The notes beneath the pieces are model-generated. The model saw only the letters and a program-made list of their open reading frames with translations. It searched no databases and had not been told where the DNA came from. Both the position numbers and the translations under genes were made by a program. This document shows positions 10,500 to 22,155 of a stretch of DNA of 64,000 nt, piece after piece. This DNA is from Symsagittifera roscoffensis (Eukaryota > Xenacoelomorpha > Acoela > Convolutidae), in the NCBI RefSeq assembly GCF_963678635.1, contig NC_087069.1:1238948-1302947 (forward strand), in the 5' to 3' direction. Numbering within the stretch: the stretch's first letter is position 1; every line of letters begins with the position of its first letter.

Positions 10500-11311
10500 A
10501 GTTGATCATTTTACGATCATGTTGATCGTGTTCATGTTGATCGTTTTACAATCAGGATTGGAGTCTAGAGTGGAGTTCTAGAGTTCTAGAGTAGAAAACT
10601 TTAGTAAAAGGCGAAAGTTTTTCTCGATTTGCGAAGAGACCAGAGGTGTAAGTTCAGAAGTTCCCAAAAAACAATAGTCACACTGTCAGTACTTTTAAAT
10701 TATAGCATTCGACCTACAAATCGATTATTTCGCAGCTCCAAAAATGGCCAAAATATTCGAAAAGCTATTCAAAAAAGTCATATTATTAGCAAAACTTTGA
10801 AAACCACTTGATTAGAGCAGAATTTACGGGACGAAATGCATAATTTAGACGTTGATAGTACTATTTGTGGCCTGGTATATGGTAAAATAGACGTTGATAG
10901 CTCGCTCCAACGTTCGCTGAGTTTTGTTGAATAAAATTGGCGGCCACGTTGCATAAAGACATGTATTTATTTTGCTGTATAAATAGTAGTTTTTCTAGCC
11001 ACTAATAATGTGGCTTGTAGTTGTTGTATCGTATTCGTGTACTATTCTGAGTCATTGCATGTGGTGTCGCTGGGAAAATTCTAGCAGAAAAGAGCTAGTG
11101 GAAATATGGGAATAGCTCAAATTATACCTCTCATCAAAAAATTGTCCTCTCAATTTGTTTTTCCTTTAACTTCCGCAACTATTATACGAGGTACACAGTC
11201 GATTTCGAATAAAATAGAGATAAAACACGCAAACATTTTAAGCATGTTATTATTGTCATCCAATTTGGGTAGTGAACAATCACGTTAAATTGTGAATTGT
11301 CTGCAACTCAC

Positions 11312-11358
11312 CATGTCAAATTAGGATGGACTGTTGGGCATGATGACGTTGTTCAATC
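11312..11358 (-). pseudogene. Duplicated tail of the 12.2-kb exon (copy 2)
   Basis: Same 47-base partial exon with the same TCA-to-TAA change and intact donor as the copy at 10453. The shared change means that copies 1 and 2 descend from each other or have been homogenised. Confidence 0.85.
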
Positions 11359-12178
11359 AGTTGATCGTTTTACGATCATGTTGATCGTGTTCATGTTGAT
11401 CGTTTTACAATCAGGATTGGAGTCTAGAGTGGAGTTCTAGAGTTCTAGAGTTCTCGAGTAGAAAACTTTAGTAAAAGGCGAAAGTTTTTCTCGATTTGCG
11501 AAGAGACCAGAGGTGTAAGTTCAGAAGTTCCCAAAAAACAATAGTCACACTGTCAGTACTTTTAAATTATAGCATTCGACCTACAAATCGATTATTTCTC
11601 AGCTCCAAAAATGGCCAAAATATTCGAAAAGCTATTCAAAAAAGTCATATTATTAGCAAAACTTTGAAAACCACTTGATTAGAGCAGAATTTACGGGACG
11701 AAATGCATAATTTAGACGTTGATAGTACTATTTGTGGCCTGGTATATGGTAAAATAGACGTTGATAGCTCGCTCCAACGTTCGCTGAGTTTTGTTGAATA
11801 AAATTGGCGGCCACGTTGCATAAAGACATGTATTTATTTTGCTGTATAAATAGTAGTTTTTCTAGCCACTAATAATGTGACTTGTAGTTGTTGTATCGTA
11901 TTCGTGTACTATTCTGAGTCATTGCATGTGGTGTCGCTGGGAAAATTCTAGCAGAAAAGAGCTAGTGGAAATATGGGAATAGCTCAAATTATACCTCTCA
12001 TCAAAAAATTGTCCTCTCAATTTGTTTTTCCTTTAACTTCCGCAACTATTATACGAGGTACACAGTCGATTTCGAATAAAATAGAGATAAAACACGCAAA
12101 CATTTTAAGCATGTTATTATTGACATCCAATTTGGGTAGTGAACAATCACGTTAAATTGTGAATTGTCTGCAACTCAC

Positions 12179-12421
12179 CATGTCAAATGAGGATGGACTG
12201 TTGGGCATGATGACGTTGTTCAATCTGTAGTTGTTGTTCAAGTGTTGGCTGTCAGAGGAGGGGGGCTCCTCACTTAGATCCAGCAGCTCCCCCACCAGTC
12301 GGGGCTCATTCTCTTCAGTCCCACTCCATCCCTGCTGCTGTCCACTCACTATGTGCTCAATGGGTCCCCCCTCAATGGACGCAGCAGACCCCATTGCATA
12401 CCCTTCTCCCACCACTCCCTT
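12179..12421 (-). CDS. Unidentified gene 2, upstream exon
   Basis: A 243-nt (81-codon, phase 0 to 0) exon between TTTGTGTGTTTAG and ATG|GTGAG. It is clearly richer in G+C than its surroundings. The peptide includes ELLDLSEEPPSSDSQ and ends NNVIMPNSPSSFDM. It is hydrophilic and possibly disordered. An internal ATG at 12394 would give MGSAAS, which fits an N-myristoylation signal if translation starts there; the frame is open before it, so this is uncertain. The next exon is probably the one ending at 2127 (FDM|LGKQ). The protein family was not recognised and no upstream exon was found. Confidence 0.7.
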
Positions 12422-12699
12422 CTAAACACACAAAAGGTCATATCGAATCATATTCTAAAAAAAGCATTATCTCTCAAAATTGGCCTTCCGACAAGACTTT
12501 TTAGCATCAAAGACTATGCAGAAGAATCTTTTTATCATTAACTCAAAAATCGACACGTTTTTGCGTGGTCTTTCGTTGAATGCGCTCAACCAAATAATTC
12601 ACCGAAACTTGTTCACACCAAAGTAGCTTCACGGAGGCGAAATTTCAAAGCCCGAAAAACCTATGTCGGAAAAAATTGAATTAACAACTTTTCTCCGCT

Positions 12700-13335
12700 G
12701 ACTCAAAACATAGCCAACAGATATGAAAAATGTATACGCACAAGGAAACGGAAAAAAAAATTGATTATAAGCTTTCGAGCATTTTTCAACTAGACATATA
12801 TTTTTGGAACTTTCCGAATTTCTCTCACATTGAAGCTCTTTAAATTTCAAATATTGCTAATTGATGACATTTTTTGTGAAGTTATCCTGAAATTGGATCA
12901 ACAGGTATTTGTTTATTTCACTGGAATGTCAGAACAAAGCCAACAGACAGTTGGAAAAGAGAAAATGAGCGCAAGTAAACGAAAAAAAAACTTTCGAACT
13001 TCAAAGAAATAGATGTTCTCTTAAAGCTCTTTGAATTTCTAGTACAGTTTTTGGTTTGCAATTTTTGCTAAAATAAACCCAATTTGAGAAAACTAAATCA
13101 ACCAGTAAATTTTTAATTTCGCAGGGAAATCTGAAAAATAAATTCAACTTTCAAAACTAGAAGTCGATCACGATTTTCGTGACATTTACTTTGTCTCTGT
13201 TTGATAGTGGAGTTAGCCTCCTTTTTAACAGAAGAAATGAAGTTAACATAAAAATAAATCGATAGTCAAACCGCGAAAAAGTAAATTTGAGCGTGAACAA
13301 ATATTAAGACTTTTTCCTGAAAAAAACCACATGAT
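12700..13335 (+). repeat. Interspersed repeat family A, copy 2 (with partial extra copy)
   Basis: AACATAGCCAACAG occurs at about 12707 and again as GCCAACAGACAGTTGGAAAA at about 12938. It is followed by the family A body and ends at TTAAGACTTTTTCCTGAAAA. The double start suggests a nested or tandem partial copy. Confidence 0.65.
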
Positions 13336-13574
13336 CTATTTAAGTGTAATATAATTTAAAACACTTTAAAACGTTCCATTCCATATAAAGCCTCCTGCAT
13401 TAACCATTTAGATTAAAATTGGCAATTGCAGACCAGATAAAAATACTTTATAGAAAAGATTTCCCTACAGTCAGTTTTCTCAAATTGACAGTTTTTTTTG
13501 AAAACATTACCAATAAATTGAAAATTAATCAAAATTCAAGAACTTTATGTAAAATTAGGTAGCTCAATAATACC

Positions 13575-13935
13575 ACACAGGCAAAGCGGAGCTTCGCACC
13601 ACTTGCGATACAACACAAACATAACAAAAAANNNNNNNNNNNNNNNNNNNNNNNNNNNNNNNNNNNNNNNNNNNNNNNNNNNNNNNNNNNNNNNNNNNNN
13701 NNNNNNNNNNNNNNNNNNNNNNNNNNNNNNNNNNNNNNNNNNNNNNNNNNNNNNNNNNNNNNNNNNNNNNNNNNNNNNNNNNNNNNNNNNNNNNNNNNNN
13801 NNNNNNNNNNNNNNNNNNNNNNNNNNNNNNNCCTCAGCAAGTGATTCAACTGATTTGGTTAAACTAGTTGTTAATCAGAAAAAAAGTCTATATTTGATTT
13901 GATAACGCTTGCTAATCGCAAACGTAATCAGAATG
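13575..13935 (+). repeat. Interspersed repeat family H, copy 2 (interrupted by gap)
   Basis: Left module CACAGGCAAAGCGGAGCTTC with CACCACTTGCGATACAAC. The right module at 13833-13935 is the best preserved one, with GATTTGATAACGCTTGC followed by TAATCGCAAACG. The middle is unsequenced. Confidence 0.6.
13632..13831. other. Assembly gap of 200 N
   Basis: Exactly 200 N between two ends of one repeat. The true length is probably unknown. Confidence 1.
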
Positions 13936-15936
13936 GGTCGAATGATATATTGTATTGAGTCCCGTTCAAATGTGATTCGAACAATCTGTCGACGAAATTT
14001 TCTCAAAACAATTTTCTGTCTAGAAAAACCAGTTTGAAAATGTTGATTTCAATTACTTTGCAAATTTGTAATAGTACATTAGTAGACTGCTTTCAGTTAG
14101 GACGTGAAAAATTTAGTTTTATTGCAGGAAAACTAGGTCTTGAAGCTTCATTTAGCGCATCTTTGGCAATATTGCCTGTTTTGTTACTCACTTTTTGAAA
14201 ACAATTGTATCCCTAATTTCTTAATGTTCTAAGCTTAAGTCTAATTCTTCTCTTCACATCACTTTCTGGACTACATGCAGAGCGACTGTCTTCTTGTTTC
14301 GCATTAAGTCTGAGTAGAAAAATAAGACCAAAAACAACCACCGCGGCCAATTTCAGTTATCAATGGCATTGAAAAAAATTAACAGACTAATTATAAATCA
14401 CTTACGAGGGTGTGAGGAAAAAGATGCTGCAATATTGTTCAGTCAGATTAAAAATCAAATTACGCTCATCATTATGTACTATGTGTTTGGTCAGAAAAAA
14501 TATAACAACTAAACAGAGATAAATAGTTTGAACTAATGAAAGCCTTTTAGTAGTTAGTAACAAAAAAGCTAGTTTTCATATGGTTATGTTCGTCTTATTA
14601 AACTAAAGAATTAGACGGATAGGCAAAAAAAGACAAAACAAACATTAATAAGTGTACCTGGTTGCTGTGCAAACAGCACATTATTCAGACCACGAACATT
14701 TCCGCAAAATGAACTTCAATTGATTTTTTTTGGAAACACTTTTTAAGAAAAAGAGATACTTTGGATATATTTTGTAACATTTTCAACTGTTGTCTTTAGT
14801 TGCAAAATTGGGTTAAAGATAGGACCAAAACAGATAAAAAAAGGAGCAAAAACACATTATATTCTGTGAGAAAGCGAGTAAAAATCAATCAGGAATGCGC
14901 AAAATTCAGACCAATTTTCTCAATACTTAATATTATTAACCCACAAGAAAAAAATGACAAATTTGCATCAAAAGGTCTTTAAATAATTATATTTTGCTTT
15001 CGATTTCTAAGCTACTCAAAACTTAAGCATAAGTGAAGCATAGCTTCCCATTACGTGCCGCATCACAAACAAAGCATTGTGAGATAGCAGACAAAATAAA
15101 GACGGAACCCAATAAAACGACGATAAAAAAATTAAAAGAAATTGAAAAACTGTACCTACAATAGTTTCACACAGTTGTCTGGAAAGATGTTCGATTCGAC
15201 ATAAATTTTGATACTACAATAGTACAATTACCAGCGCCAGCGTTAAAAACCTTTCAAAAAACTTATCGAGCCGTAACTTAGCCGACATTACTGAGCTAGA
15301 CGCCAGTTTCTCTTACTTTCGGGAAACACAAATGGACTATATATTATACTTTCTCAAAAGCGAAAAAAAGAAGACTAATACAACAAATATAAGCCAAAAA
15401 CATTCAAGTCGAAAAAGCCTTAAACGGAAATACAATAAAAAACAATGAAAAATTACATAGAATCACGATTTTTGAACTAATCAATATTACTTATGTTTTT
15501 ACTAGCAGGTAACTTGAACCTCCAGTGCATAAACTAGATTGGTGAACGTAATACTTGTTTAATTTTTAATTGAAAGAAAAAATTACGAAACTAAATGCAA
15601 CTGTTAAAAAAAGACAGTGGCATCTAACAACGCGTTCTATTACATAAACTGAATACAATCAACTTTAAGGTCCATTTCTGCCTGAATGGTCATAAATCCA
15701 AAATTAATGGGCTTGAAATAATAGCATTGTTAGCTCAGAAAAAAAGCTAAAACGAGCGCCAGCATACAACTGCGCCATCATAATTCATAAATTAAAAAAA
15801 AACATCTGAAACGATTTTATTTGTAAAATCACTAACTTCATGAAAGGGATTCCTGTTTAGCCTAATTATTCATTTTCATTTGTCTGAACGCGTATCATTT
15901 ACCGCAATCAATTTTTAATCCAACGCAAATTATTAA
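13936..15936. other. AT-rich intergenic sequence, nothing recognised
   Basis: Two kilobases of A/T-rich sequence with only short, lysine-rich frames. No credible exon of gene 2 was seen between its 12.4-kb exon and EIF3A. Confidence 0.6.
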
Positions 15937-16290
15937 CACAGAGGCGAAGCTGAGCTTCGCAAAGCTTGTGATTCAATACTCGAAAAAAAAACTGGTCGAA
16001 AAACTCTAAAAAAAAATAGAACAAATTAATCTAAAAACTAAGAAAATTAAAAAAAACTAGATCTACTTTAGAAACCTTTCGCAAATCAAATACATAGAAT
16101 TACAAAAATACTATCGGAGAACTTGACAGTCGGTAAAATGTCAAAAATGTCTGCGCAGAAAACCCTTAAAGCCGAATATTTTTTAAAAAATAATTCGAAA
16201 AAAAATTCAAAACTATGAATAACTGATTTTCGTAGACATGTTGTTTACCTGGCTTAAGTTGCCAATGGACAACGCTTGCTAATCGCAACG
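15937..16290 (+). repeat. Interspersed repeat family H, copy 3 (short)
   Basis: Left module ACAGAGGCGAAGCTGAGCTT and right module AACGCTTGCTAATCGCAACG about 330 bp later. Inside is the family motif CTGCGCAGAAAACCCTTAAA followed by GCCGAA. This is the most compact complete copy with known sequence. Confidence 0.6.
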
Positions 16291-16344
16291 ACAAAAAAGG
16301 TCGAGTTAGTACTAGTTAAAGCCAATTAGTGCAAAAAAATCTAA

Positions 16345-16705
16345 ACATAGCAAGCAAACAGTTGGAAAAGAGTCAATAAACGCAAGTAAACAGAAAAAAG
16401 ATAAGACTTGTTTTTTGACTTTCGAATTTCACAGAAAAAAATAGCTGCCCTTAAAGCTTTTATGATCGGTCTTTTTTTGATAAACTGAACGCAATTTGAG
16501 AAAACTGGATCAAAAAGTAAAATTTTTATTTCACTGGGAAAATTAAATTCCACCAGCGAAACTAGAAGTCAATCACGTTTTTCGTGACCTTTACACTTTT
16601 GCTGATCGTTTGCCTTCCTTTTAACAAAGGAAATAAAAAACCAAAAAAAATCATCGCGACCTTTAAATGAGACTGAACTACGTTCACCGACTCATAATAA
16701 ATGCA
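16345..16705 (+). repeat. Interspersed repeat family A, copy 3
   Basis: Starts CATAGCAAGCAAACAGTTGG and ends with GAGACTGAACTACGTTCACC and GACTCATAATAAA. It belongs to the same sub-type as the copy at 28250. Confidence 0.7.
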
Positions 16706-16984
16706 CATACCTTTGAGTTTGAAACAATAACTGCTCTCTGATTTGATAACATCTCTCAATGAATCATTTCTTTAGTTAGGTTGTTTCTTTGTATTTATAC
16801 TCTCGCTCAGGGGGGTTTTCATCTGACCATTGATTTCGTTCTTCAGTAAATTGATGGATTACTTAATTGCCAATGCAGTTGTGTAGCTGTCACTCCCTTT
16901 ATACAAACACAATTGGAACCCTGATAGTATGTACACATTTACACCTGAAAAAAATCACAATGACAGTCTGCATTTATTGGTGAC

Positions 16985-17150
16985 ATCAGGGGCGGATCTA
17001 GAATTTTCTCGAGGGCGTGGATTTTCAAACCTTTTCGAAAATTTTGACCAAAAGGGCACGATTTTGACCAAACTATTGCGCTTTTTTTCGGCGCGCGTTC
17101 CCCTTCAGAAGTTTTACAAGAAATTTTGAGGGAATTCCAAAACAATTTTA
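16985..17150 (+). mobile_element. hAT-like DNA transposon end fragment
   Basis: Begins CAGGGGCGGATCTAGAATTT, a CAGG-type terminus of the sort seen in hAT elements, followed by a TTTTGACCAAA block and CGGCGCGCGTTCCCC. The same blocks occur at 51340-51660 and, inverted, at 52386-52690. No transposase is present, so it is a non-autonomous remnant. Confidence 0.45.
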
Positions 17151-17751
17151 CACATAACCGATTTTCTGGTATTTTGCATTCCATCCGTCAATTGCGCTCA
17201 CCGAATCAATTTTTTGAATTGCCGAACAAAATACAACGAATAAGCCGCAGAAAAAAATACAACAATTAAGCCAAAATAAAAAAGCCGAAGCGATTTAAGA
17301 TAGCTGATAAAAGAACTGAGATTTCAAGAACTAATTATACAAAATCAGAGGTCAAAAATATGAAAAATGGAACAGGGGAAAATCAAATATATATATCAAT
17401 TGTCTTTTAAACTGAAAGAAAAGTCGGAAAAACGAAACACAAAGAGTAGACAAACGATGGTACGACTGAATTTTTCCAAGAAACATTTCTAAATTTGAAA
17501 AACTTCAGTCTGGCCAGAACCAAAAAAAAAAGAACTTTTGACGTCCAAAACAAGGAGGGTATACCTTCACACTAAACAGACAAAATTAGAATCCAGGAAT
17601 TGATGTACAAGTAAGGCTTGGATCAAATGATTCAGTGATAGACAAGTTGTTTACTCGAAAAACAATCTTAAGCATCGATTTGATAACACTTGCTAAGCGA
17701 AATCACAAGAAAATTGAAATGAGTAAATAGATTTATAATGAAACATATTTG

Positions 17752-18630
17752 TCACAGAGGCGAAGCTGAGCTTCGCACCACTTGTGATATAACACAAGAA
17801 ATTCGAAAAAAAACGATACAACTTAAGAAAATCGAAAATTTCGAAACAACTAATCTATCATAATGAATGAGGCTAGTTTTGAAACAAAAACATGCCGAGA
17901 CAACAGAATGCGAAATTAGAATTGGAAGATAGTTTGCATGGCGGTAACAGAACCTTGGCAGAAACCTTTTAAGCCGAAAAAAAATATCGATCAGATTTAA
18001 GACTTATGAAAAGTCCCCCACGCCCTCAAAACAATCAAAAAAAATATTGGGAACAAAAACAAAACAGGCAATAAAAAAGATTATTGTCATGAAAAATTTG
18101 AATTAAGTTTCTCTTAAGATGTTTAGCATTCTTTTGCAAACCAGAGGTAGGCATAAAAAATGTTTCTATTAAAACGACTCAAAATTAAGTTACTAAGCCG
18201 ATAACATGTAGGCCGAAATCATTTGGGCAGAATGAAATGTTTAATCGAAAAAAGAAACAAAAAATAAATACGATGTCAAGGTGAAAAAAATGACAAATGA
18301 ACAGCACAGGGAAACCAGAACACTAAAAGCAACTATATTGTTGAAAAACTTAAAAGTCAAATCAGCGATTAAGTTGGATGGTAAAAATAAAGCGGAAATT
18401 AAGCCGACAAAAAGTAGATCGCAAGCGACCAAGTCGAAAATTAAAAAATATATATTATTACAAAATTTGAACTTCAAATTTAATGAAAAACACTAAAAAG
18501 GATGCAAAGTGAGAGTAATAGACCAATGAGGGCAAATATAGTTACATACTGTATGCAAGCTGAAATCTGTACACAATGTTGTTTACGGGAAAAAAGTCTA
18601 GTACCTGATAGTAAAACCCTTGCTATCGCA
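17752..18630 (+). repeat. Interspersed repeat family H, copy 4
   Basis: Left module with a perfect GCGAAGCTGAGCTTCGC and a right module with CCCTTGCTATCGCAAGGG, a perfect 7-bp stem. The interior has AACTAATCTATCATAATGAA, shared with 21225, and a GCGGTAACAGAACC...GCCGAA block shared with other copies. A separate right-type module (TTTGATAACACTTGCTAAGC) sits just before it at about 17675. Confidence 0.6.
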
Positions 18631-19094
18631 AGGGTAATAACTCTGCTTCTAATGATGTCTACAATTCCGAAGATCTAAGATCTTTATTCATTCATATTTG
18701 TTTTTTTATACATCATAAAAAACCAACTGAATTTTAAAAAATGAACCACTCGGTATACTAATTTTAGAAAAAAATTCAGAAAAAGAGCCTTCGCGCACAA
18801 TTAAGAGCAGCCTACAAAGACAAATTGACAAAAAAACTACTTACGTCCTGTTAGATGTTTTTTCTTTGCCAACAGTTAATGGGAAAAAATGTCATTTTAT
18901 AAAAGATAGGAGAGGGGTCTGACTAAAGCTGGAGATACCTGTTTTATACATATTTTTTTGAAATAAAACGAGAACAAATTTTAATTTTTTTCTCACAAAA
19001 TCCACACAAAGTAAGTGTCTTTACGCAGTTCATTAAGAAAATTTAAGACCGAGCATGTATATTTTTTGGAACAAGAATTTACCTTTTAGAAAAC

Positions 19095-19345
19095 CGAGCC
19101 AACAGTCAGTTGGGAAAACGACGAAAATCGGTGAAAACTCTTTGAAATCCAAAAAAAACTTACTTCAAAATCCATTTTCAAACAGAAAAACATAGCGAAC
19201 TGACAGTTGGAAAAAAAAATGAACGCAAGAAAACAAACTTGAACTTTAAAGAAAAAATATATTTCCTTTGAGCTATTCGAGTTTCAAGAACGAATTATAT
19301 CTAGTGATTTTTTGATCATTATTCATTGAAACTTTTCATTGACAC
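19095..19345 (+). repeat. Interspersed repeat family A, partial copy 4
   Basis: Two broken starts (GAGCCAACAGTCAGTTGGG and GCGAACTGACAGTTGGAAAA) followed by the early part of the family A body. Confidence 0.55.
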
Positions 19346-19514
19346 TTAAGATGTGGATCTATAGACAAATCTTTTGAAATACATTCCTGATAAATAGTTT
19401 GGTCCTAATGAAGAAATTGAAACCTAGTTTCACAATTGCACTTTATTTCTATAACAATTGGAAACAATGAGCATCAGTTCAGAATACTTCTTTTTGCAGG
19501 ACTAACAGGTTTCT

Positions 19515-20475
19515 ACAGAGGCAAAGCTGAGCTTCGCACCATTTGCGATTACCAAAATAAATGTCTATGATTAAAATCAAACGGATAAAAATGAAAAAAA
19601 AAACTTCATGAACCGTTTCTGTCATTAAAAATTGCAACATAAGCCAAAACGATCCAAAAAAAACCTGTACCATTGAAATTATACAAGGAGCTTTTGGAAT
19701 GATCGAAAGCAGCCAAAGATTCGAAAAAATTCTTTCAGCGAAATTAAGCCGACAAAATAAGCCGACAGACAATAATTTAAATTAGCCGAAATTTTGCAAA
19801 AAAAATCTGATTTGGAATCGATCTCCCGGGCATAGTGATCTCAAGCATGAGTGTTACAGCAAATTGGAAAAAAGCTAAAAGTTCAAAAAAGGCAACGGGG
19901 ACGACCCCCTGCCGACAAAAAAATACAGACGGACGATAGTCAGAAAAAGTACATACTCTAGTTAACAAAAAACAGGTCAAGCAGTTGTGTTGCCTCTACG
20001 CCGGATGGTTGACTGAAGTTGAATTTATAACTACCAGGCGGTAACAAATCCGAAAATACCTAAGCAGAATATATATACACACACACACACACATACACAA
20101 AATTCTGTTCTCAAACGATGCAAAAGGAGGCAAAAAACCGAAACCGATTAATCCGAACAAAAAAAAAAGAAATTAAAAAAATGTAACAAACCAATTTCAA
20201 TTTGACACGATATTTAAAATGCTTAAAGACTAAGAACAACTACCATGAAAATTGTTCACAGCCAAAATAAACAATTCATAGATTCGAACACAGAACCTTT
20301 GCCGTCCCTGGCGTATTCTTTAATTCTAGGCTAAGTGTGCAAGCGACACTAAGAAACTTGAATTCATTAAGATAAAGGTACCAATAGGAGTCCAGAAGAA
20401 TCATGTGAACTAAGTTACTTCTGGAATAAAAGTCTAGTACCCGAGTGCAATACCCTTGTTTATCGAAAGGGTTAT
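19515..20475 (+). repeat. Interspersed repeat family H, copy 5
   Basis: Left module ACAGAGGCAAAGCTGAGCTT. Right module AGTCTAGTACCCGAGTGC followed by CCCTTGTTTATCGAAAGGG. The interior has GCCGACAAAATAAGCCGACA, a GGCGGTAACAAATCCGAAAA block, an (AC)n run at about 20077-20092, and two short segments that resemble tRNA B boxes read on the minus strand (near 19815 and 20282). Confidence 0.6.
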
Positions 20476-20584
20476 TAAAATGAATTTTAGTCGCATCGAT
20501 TTCAATTTTCGAGACCACAAATTTTCAAAGACAAAATCGCATTTCGGAAGCACAAGCAAAAAAGGTTAAAAAAATCGGAGCTTC

Positions 20585-21180
20585 AAAATTGCAAAACGCA
20601 GCAAACAGACAGTTGGAAAAGAGTCAATGAACGCAGCAAACAGAAAAAAATGTAACGTCGTTTTTTTTTTTGAAAAATCTCAACTTTAGAGCTTCGAAGA
20701 AAAAAGTCAAACTAAGAGCCCTTTGCATTTCGACAATTTATGATTAATATTTTGTCCATGAAATAAACCCAAATTGACTAAATTGGATCAATAGCCAAAT
20801 TTTTGATTTCGCGAAAAAAGACACTTTTTCGAAAAGAGAAGGCGCAAAAAACCTGACTTGCTTTGTGGAAACACTTCAACTTACAATTTCAAAGTAAAAA
20901 ATGTATGGCTTTACAGCTCTTTCAATTTCATGTACAACTTAGGACTGACACTTTTTGATAAAACTAACTCTATTTTGAAATCAGTTAACTGGATCGATCT
21001 GTAACCATTTTTTGCGCAGAGAAATCTGAAATGAAATCCCTTTTCTAAACTAGAAGTCGATCAAATTTTTCGTGACCTTTACATTTTCGTAATTGTAAAG
21101 CGCAACTTACGTAACTTTTAGCAGATGAAATTGAATAGAACTCAAATAGTGCATATATACCAGAGACATTCATAAAGGCA
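20585..21180 (+). repeat. Interspersed repeat family A, copy 5
   Basis: Starts CGCAGCAAACAGACAGTTGG. It contains a second start-like part about 240 bp later and ends with TTTTAGCAGATGAAATTGAA and TAGTGCATATATACC. Confidence 0.65.
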
Positions 21181-21190
21181 TTATTATCTA

Positions 21191-21360
21191 CACAGAGGGA
21201 AATCTGAGCTTCGCACCATATGCGACATAACTAATCTATCATAATGAATAAAAATAGCTGTGAAAAAACATGCCCAAACAATAGAATGCAAAATCTGCAT
21301 TGAAACAAAATTAACCAACCGAGGACAAAGCCGAAAATATCTGAGCAGAAACTTTTCAGA
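21191..21360 (+). repeat. Family H left-end fragment
   Basis: ACACAGAGGGAAATCTGAGC plus CTAATCTATCATAATGAATA and GCCGAAAATATCTGAGCAGA. The right module is missing and the sequence ends at the duplicated EIF3A exon tail. Confidence 0.55.
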
Positions 21361-21373
21361 AACTCAACACGTT

Positions 21374-21424
21374 GGATGCTTCACGTGTTACTTCAATTTT
21401 ATCGTTTCCTGACTTCGGTCCAGC
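21374..21424 (-). pseudogene. EIF3A: Partial duplicate of the last EIF3A exon
   Basis: Matches 22077-22134 (3' UTR plus the last codons) with a 4-base deletion and a few substitutions. It reads CTGGACCGAAGTCAGGAAAC on the minus strand, followed by CGA and a stop that is TAA instead of TAG. Similarity ends abruptly inside the exon. It lies about 700 bp downstream of the real end of the gene. Confidence 0.8.
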
Positions 21425-21641
21425 AGTAAAAAAAAAACATTTAAATGAGTGCATGCTTAGTACCTTCCAAACATCTTTCCTCAGGTGTCGTACATCACAC
21501 ATCACCTAATAGTAAATGCCAGAAGCTCTAATAGTGCAAAAATAAGCAAAAAAAAACTACATTTGGTTTGAAAACCAAAACAAAAAACTCGTAATATAAC
21601 ACAAGCAATCGCGTAGAAGTAAAACATTTGAGATCGGAACA

Positions 21642-21647
21642 TTTATT
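21642..21647 (-). promoter_or_regulatory. EIF3A: Candidate EIF3A polyadenylation signal
   Basis: The minus strand has AATAAA about 460 nt after the stop codon, the nearest canonical hexamer I noticed. A variant signal closer to the stop could be used instead. Confidence 0.3.
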
Positions 21648-22107
21648 GGCCCGAAATCAATTAATCCATTTGCAAAAGCAAATGAAGAACACATTACGCA
21701 TTCTTTTACTGCATCAAATGAGGAGACGCTGTATTGATGATAAAAACAACAGTTATGTTATGTAGCATAATAATGTAAATTAAATACAATTCAAAAACTG
21801 CATCAAGTACACAGAACACAGGAAGTGAATCTCCCTATTTCAAATGTTCCCTAATTTTTGTTATCAGCTCAATGATGACATTCAATTTAAAAATATTAAA
21901 CACAGGAACAACAAACAGCAAGCAATTGCATTAAATATAAATACCAGATAAGCCTTAATTAATTTTTAGTTCCCAGCAGGCAACAATCAGGTTGCGGGCC
22001 ATTTGCTCGCACGAACACGAATGTAGTTGTTGTGCAGTCGCTTTTGCCCCTTTTTTTCTCAAACCATCTCAAGACGGTGGATGTTTCACGTGTTCCTTCC
22101 TTCAATT

Positions 22108-22155
22108 CTATCGTTTCCTGACTTCGGTCCAGCCGTCATCCGATGCGGGAGGGCG
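22108..22155 (-). CDS. EIF3A: EIF3A last exon s
   Basis: 48 coding nt. RPPASDDGWTEVRKR and TAG. The DGWTxVR end is conserved in eIF3a, which fixes the gene identity and 3' boundary. Confidence 0.96.
   Translation of the reverse strand, partial: RPPASDDGWTEVRKR

Larger units (their letters stand above)
9686..12225. repeat. Three-copy tandem repeat, unit about 860 bp
   Basis: Units start near 9686, 10548 and 11408, with spacings of 859 and 867 bp. They are almost identical, each beginning ATCAGGATTGGAGTCTAGAG. Copies 1 and 2 share variants that differ from copy 3 (for example GTGGCTTG against GTGACTTG). The short frames repeated in each unit are not credible genes. The right edge of the array lies inside the exon at 12179-12421: all three units include the last 47 bases of that exon and its GTGAG donor. 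Confidence 0.95.

Noticed and set aside
9770-12155. Six 60-codon frames repeated in the 860-bp tandem units
   Set aside because: Copies of two short chance frames, without start context, similarity or splice structure.
18241-18496. Overlapping plus and minus frames rich in Lys or Phe
   Set aside because: Lie inside a family H repeat and reflect A/T-rich composition.
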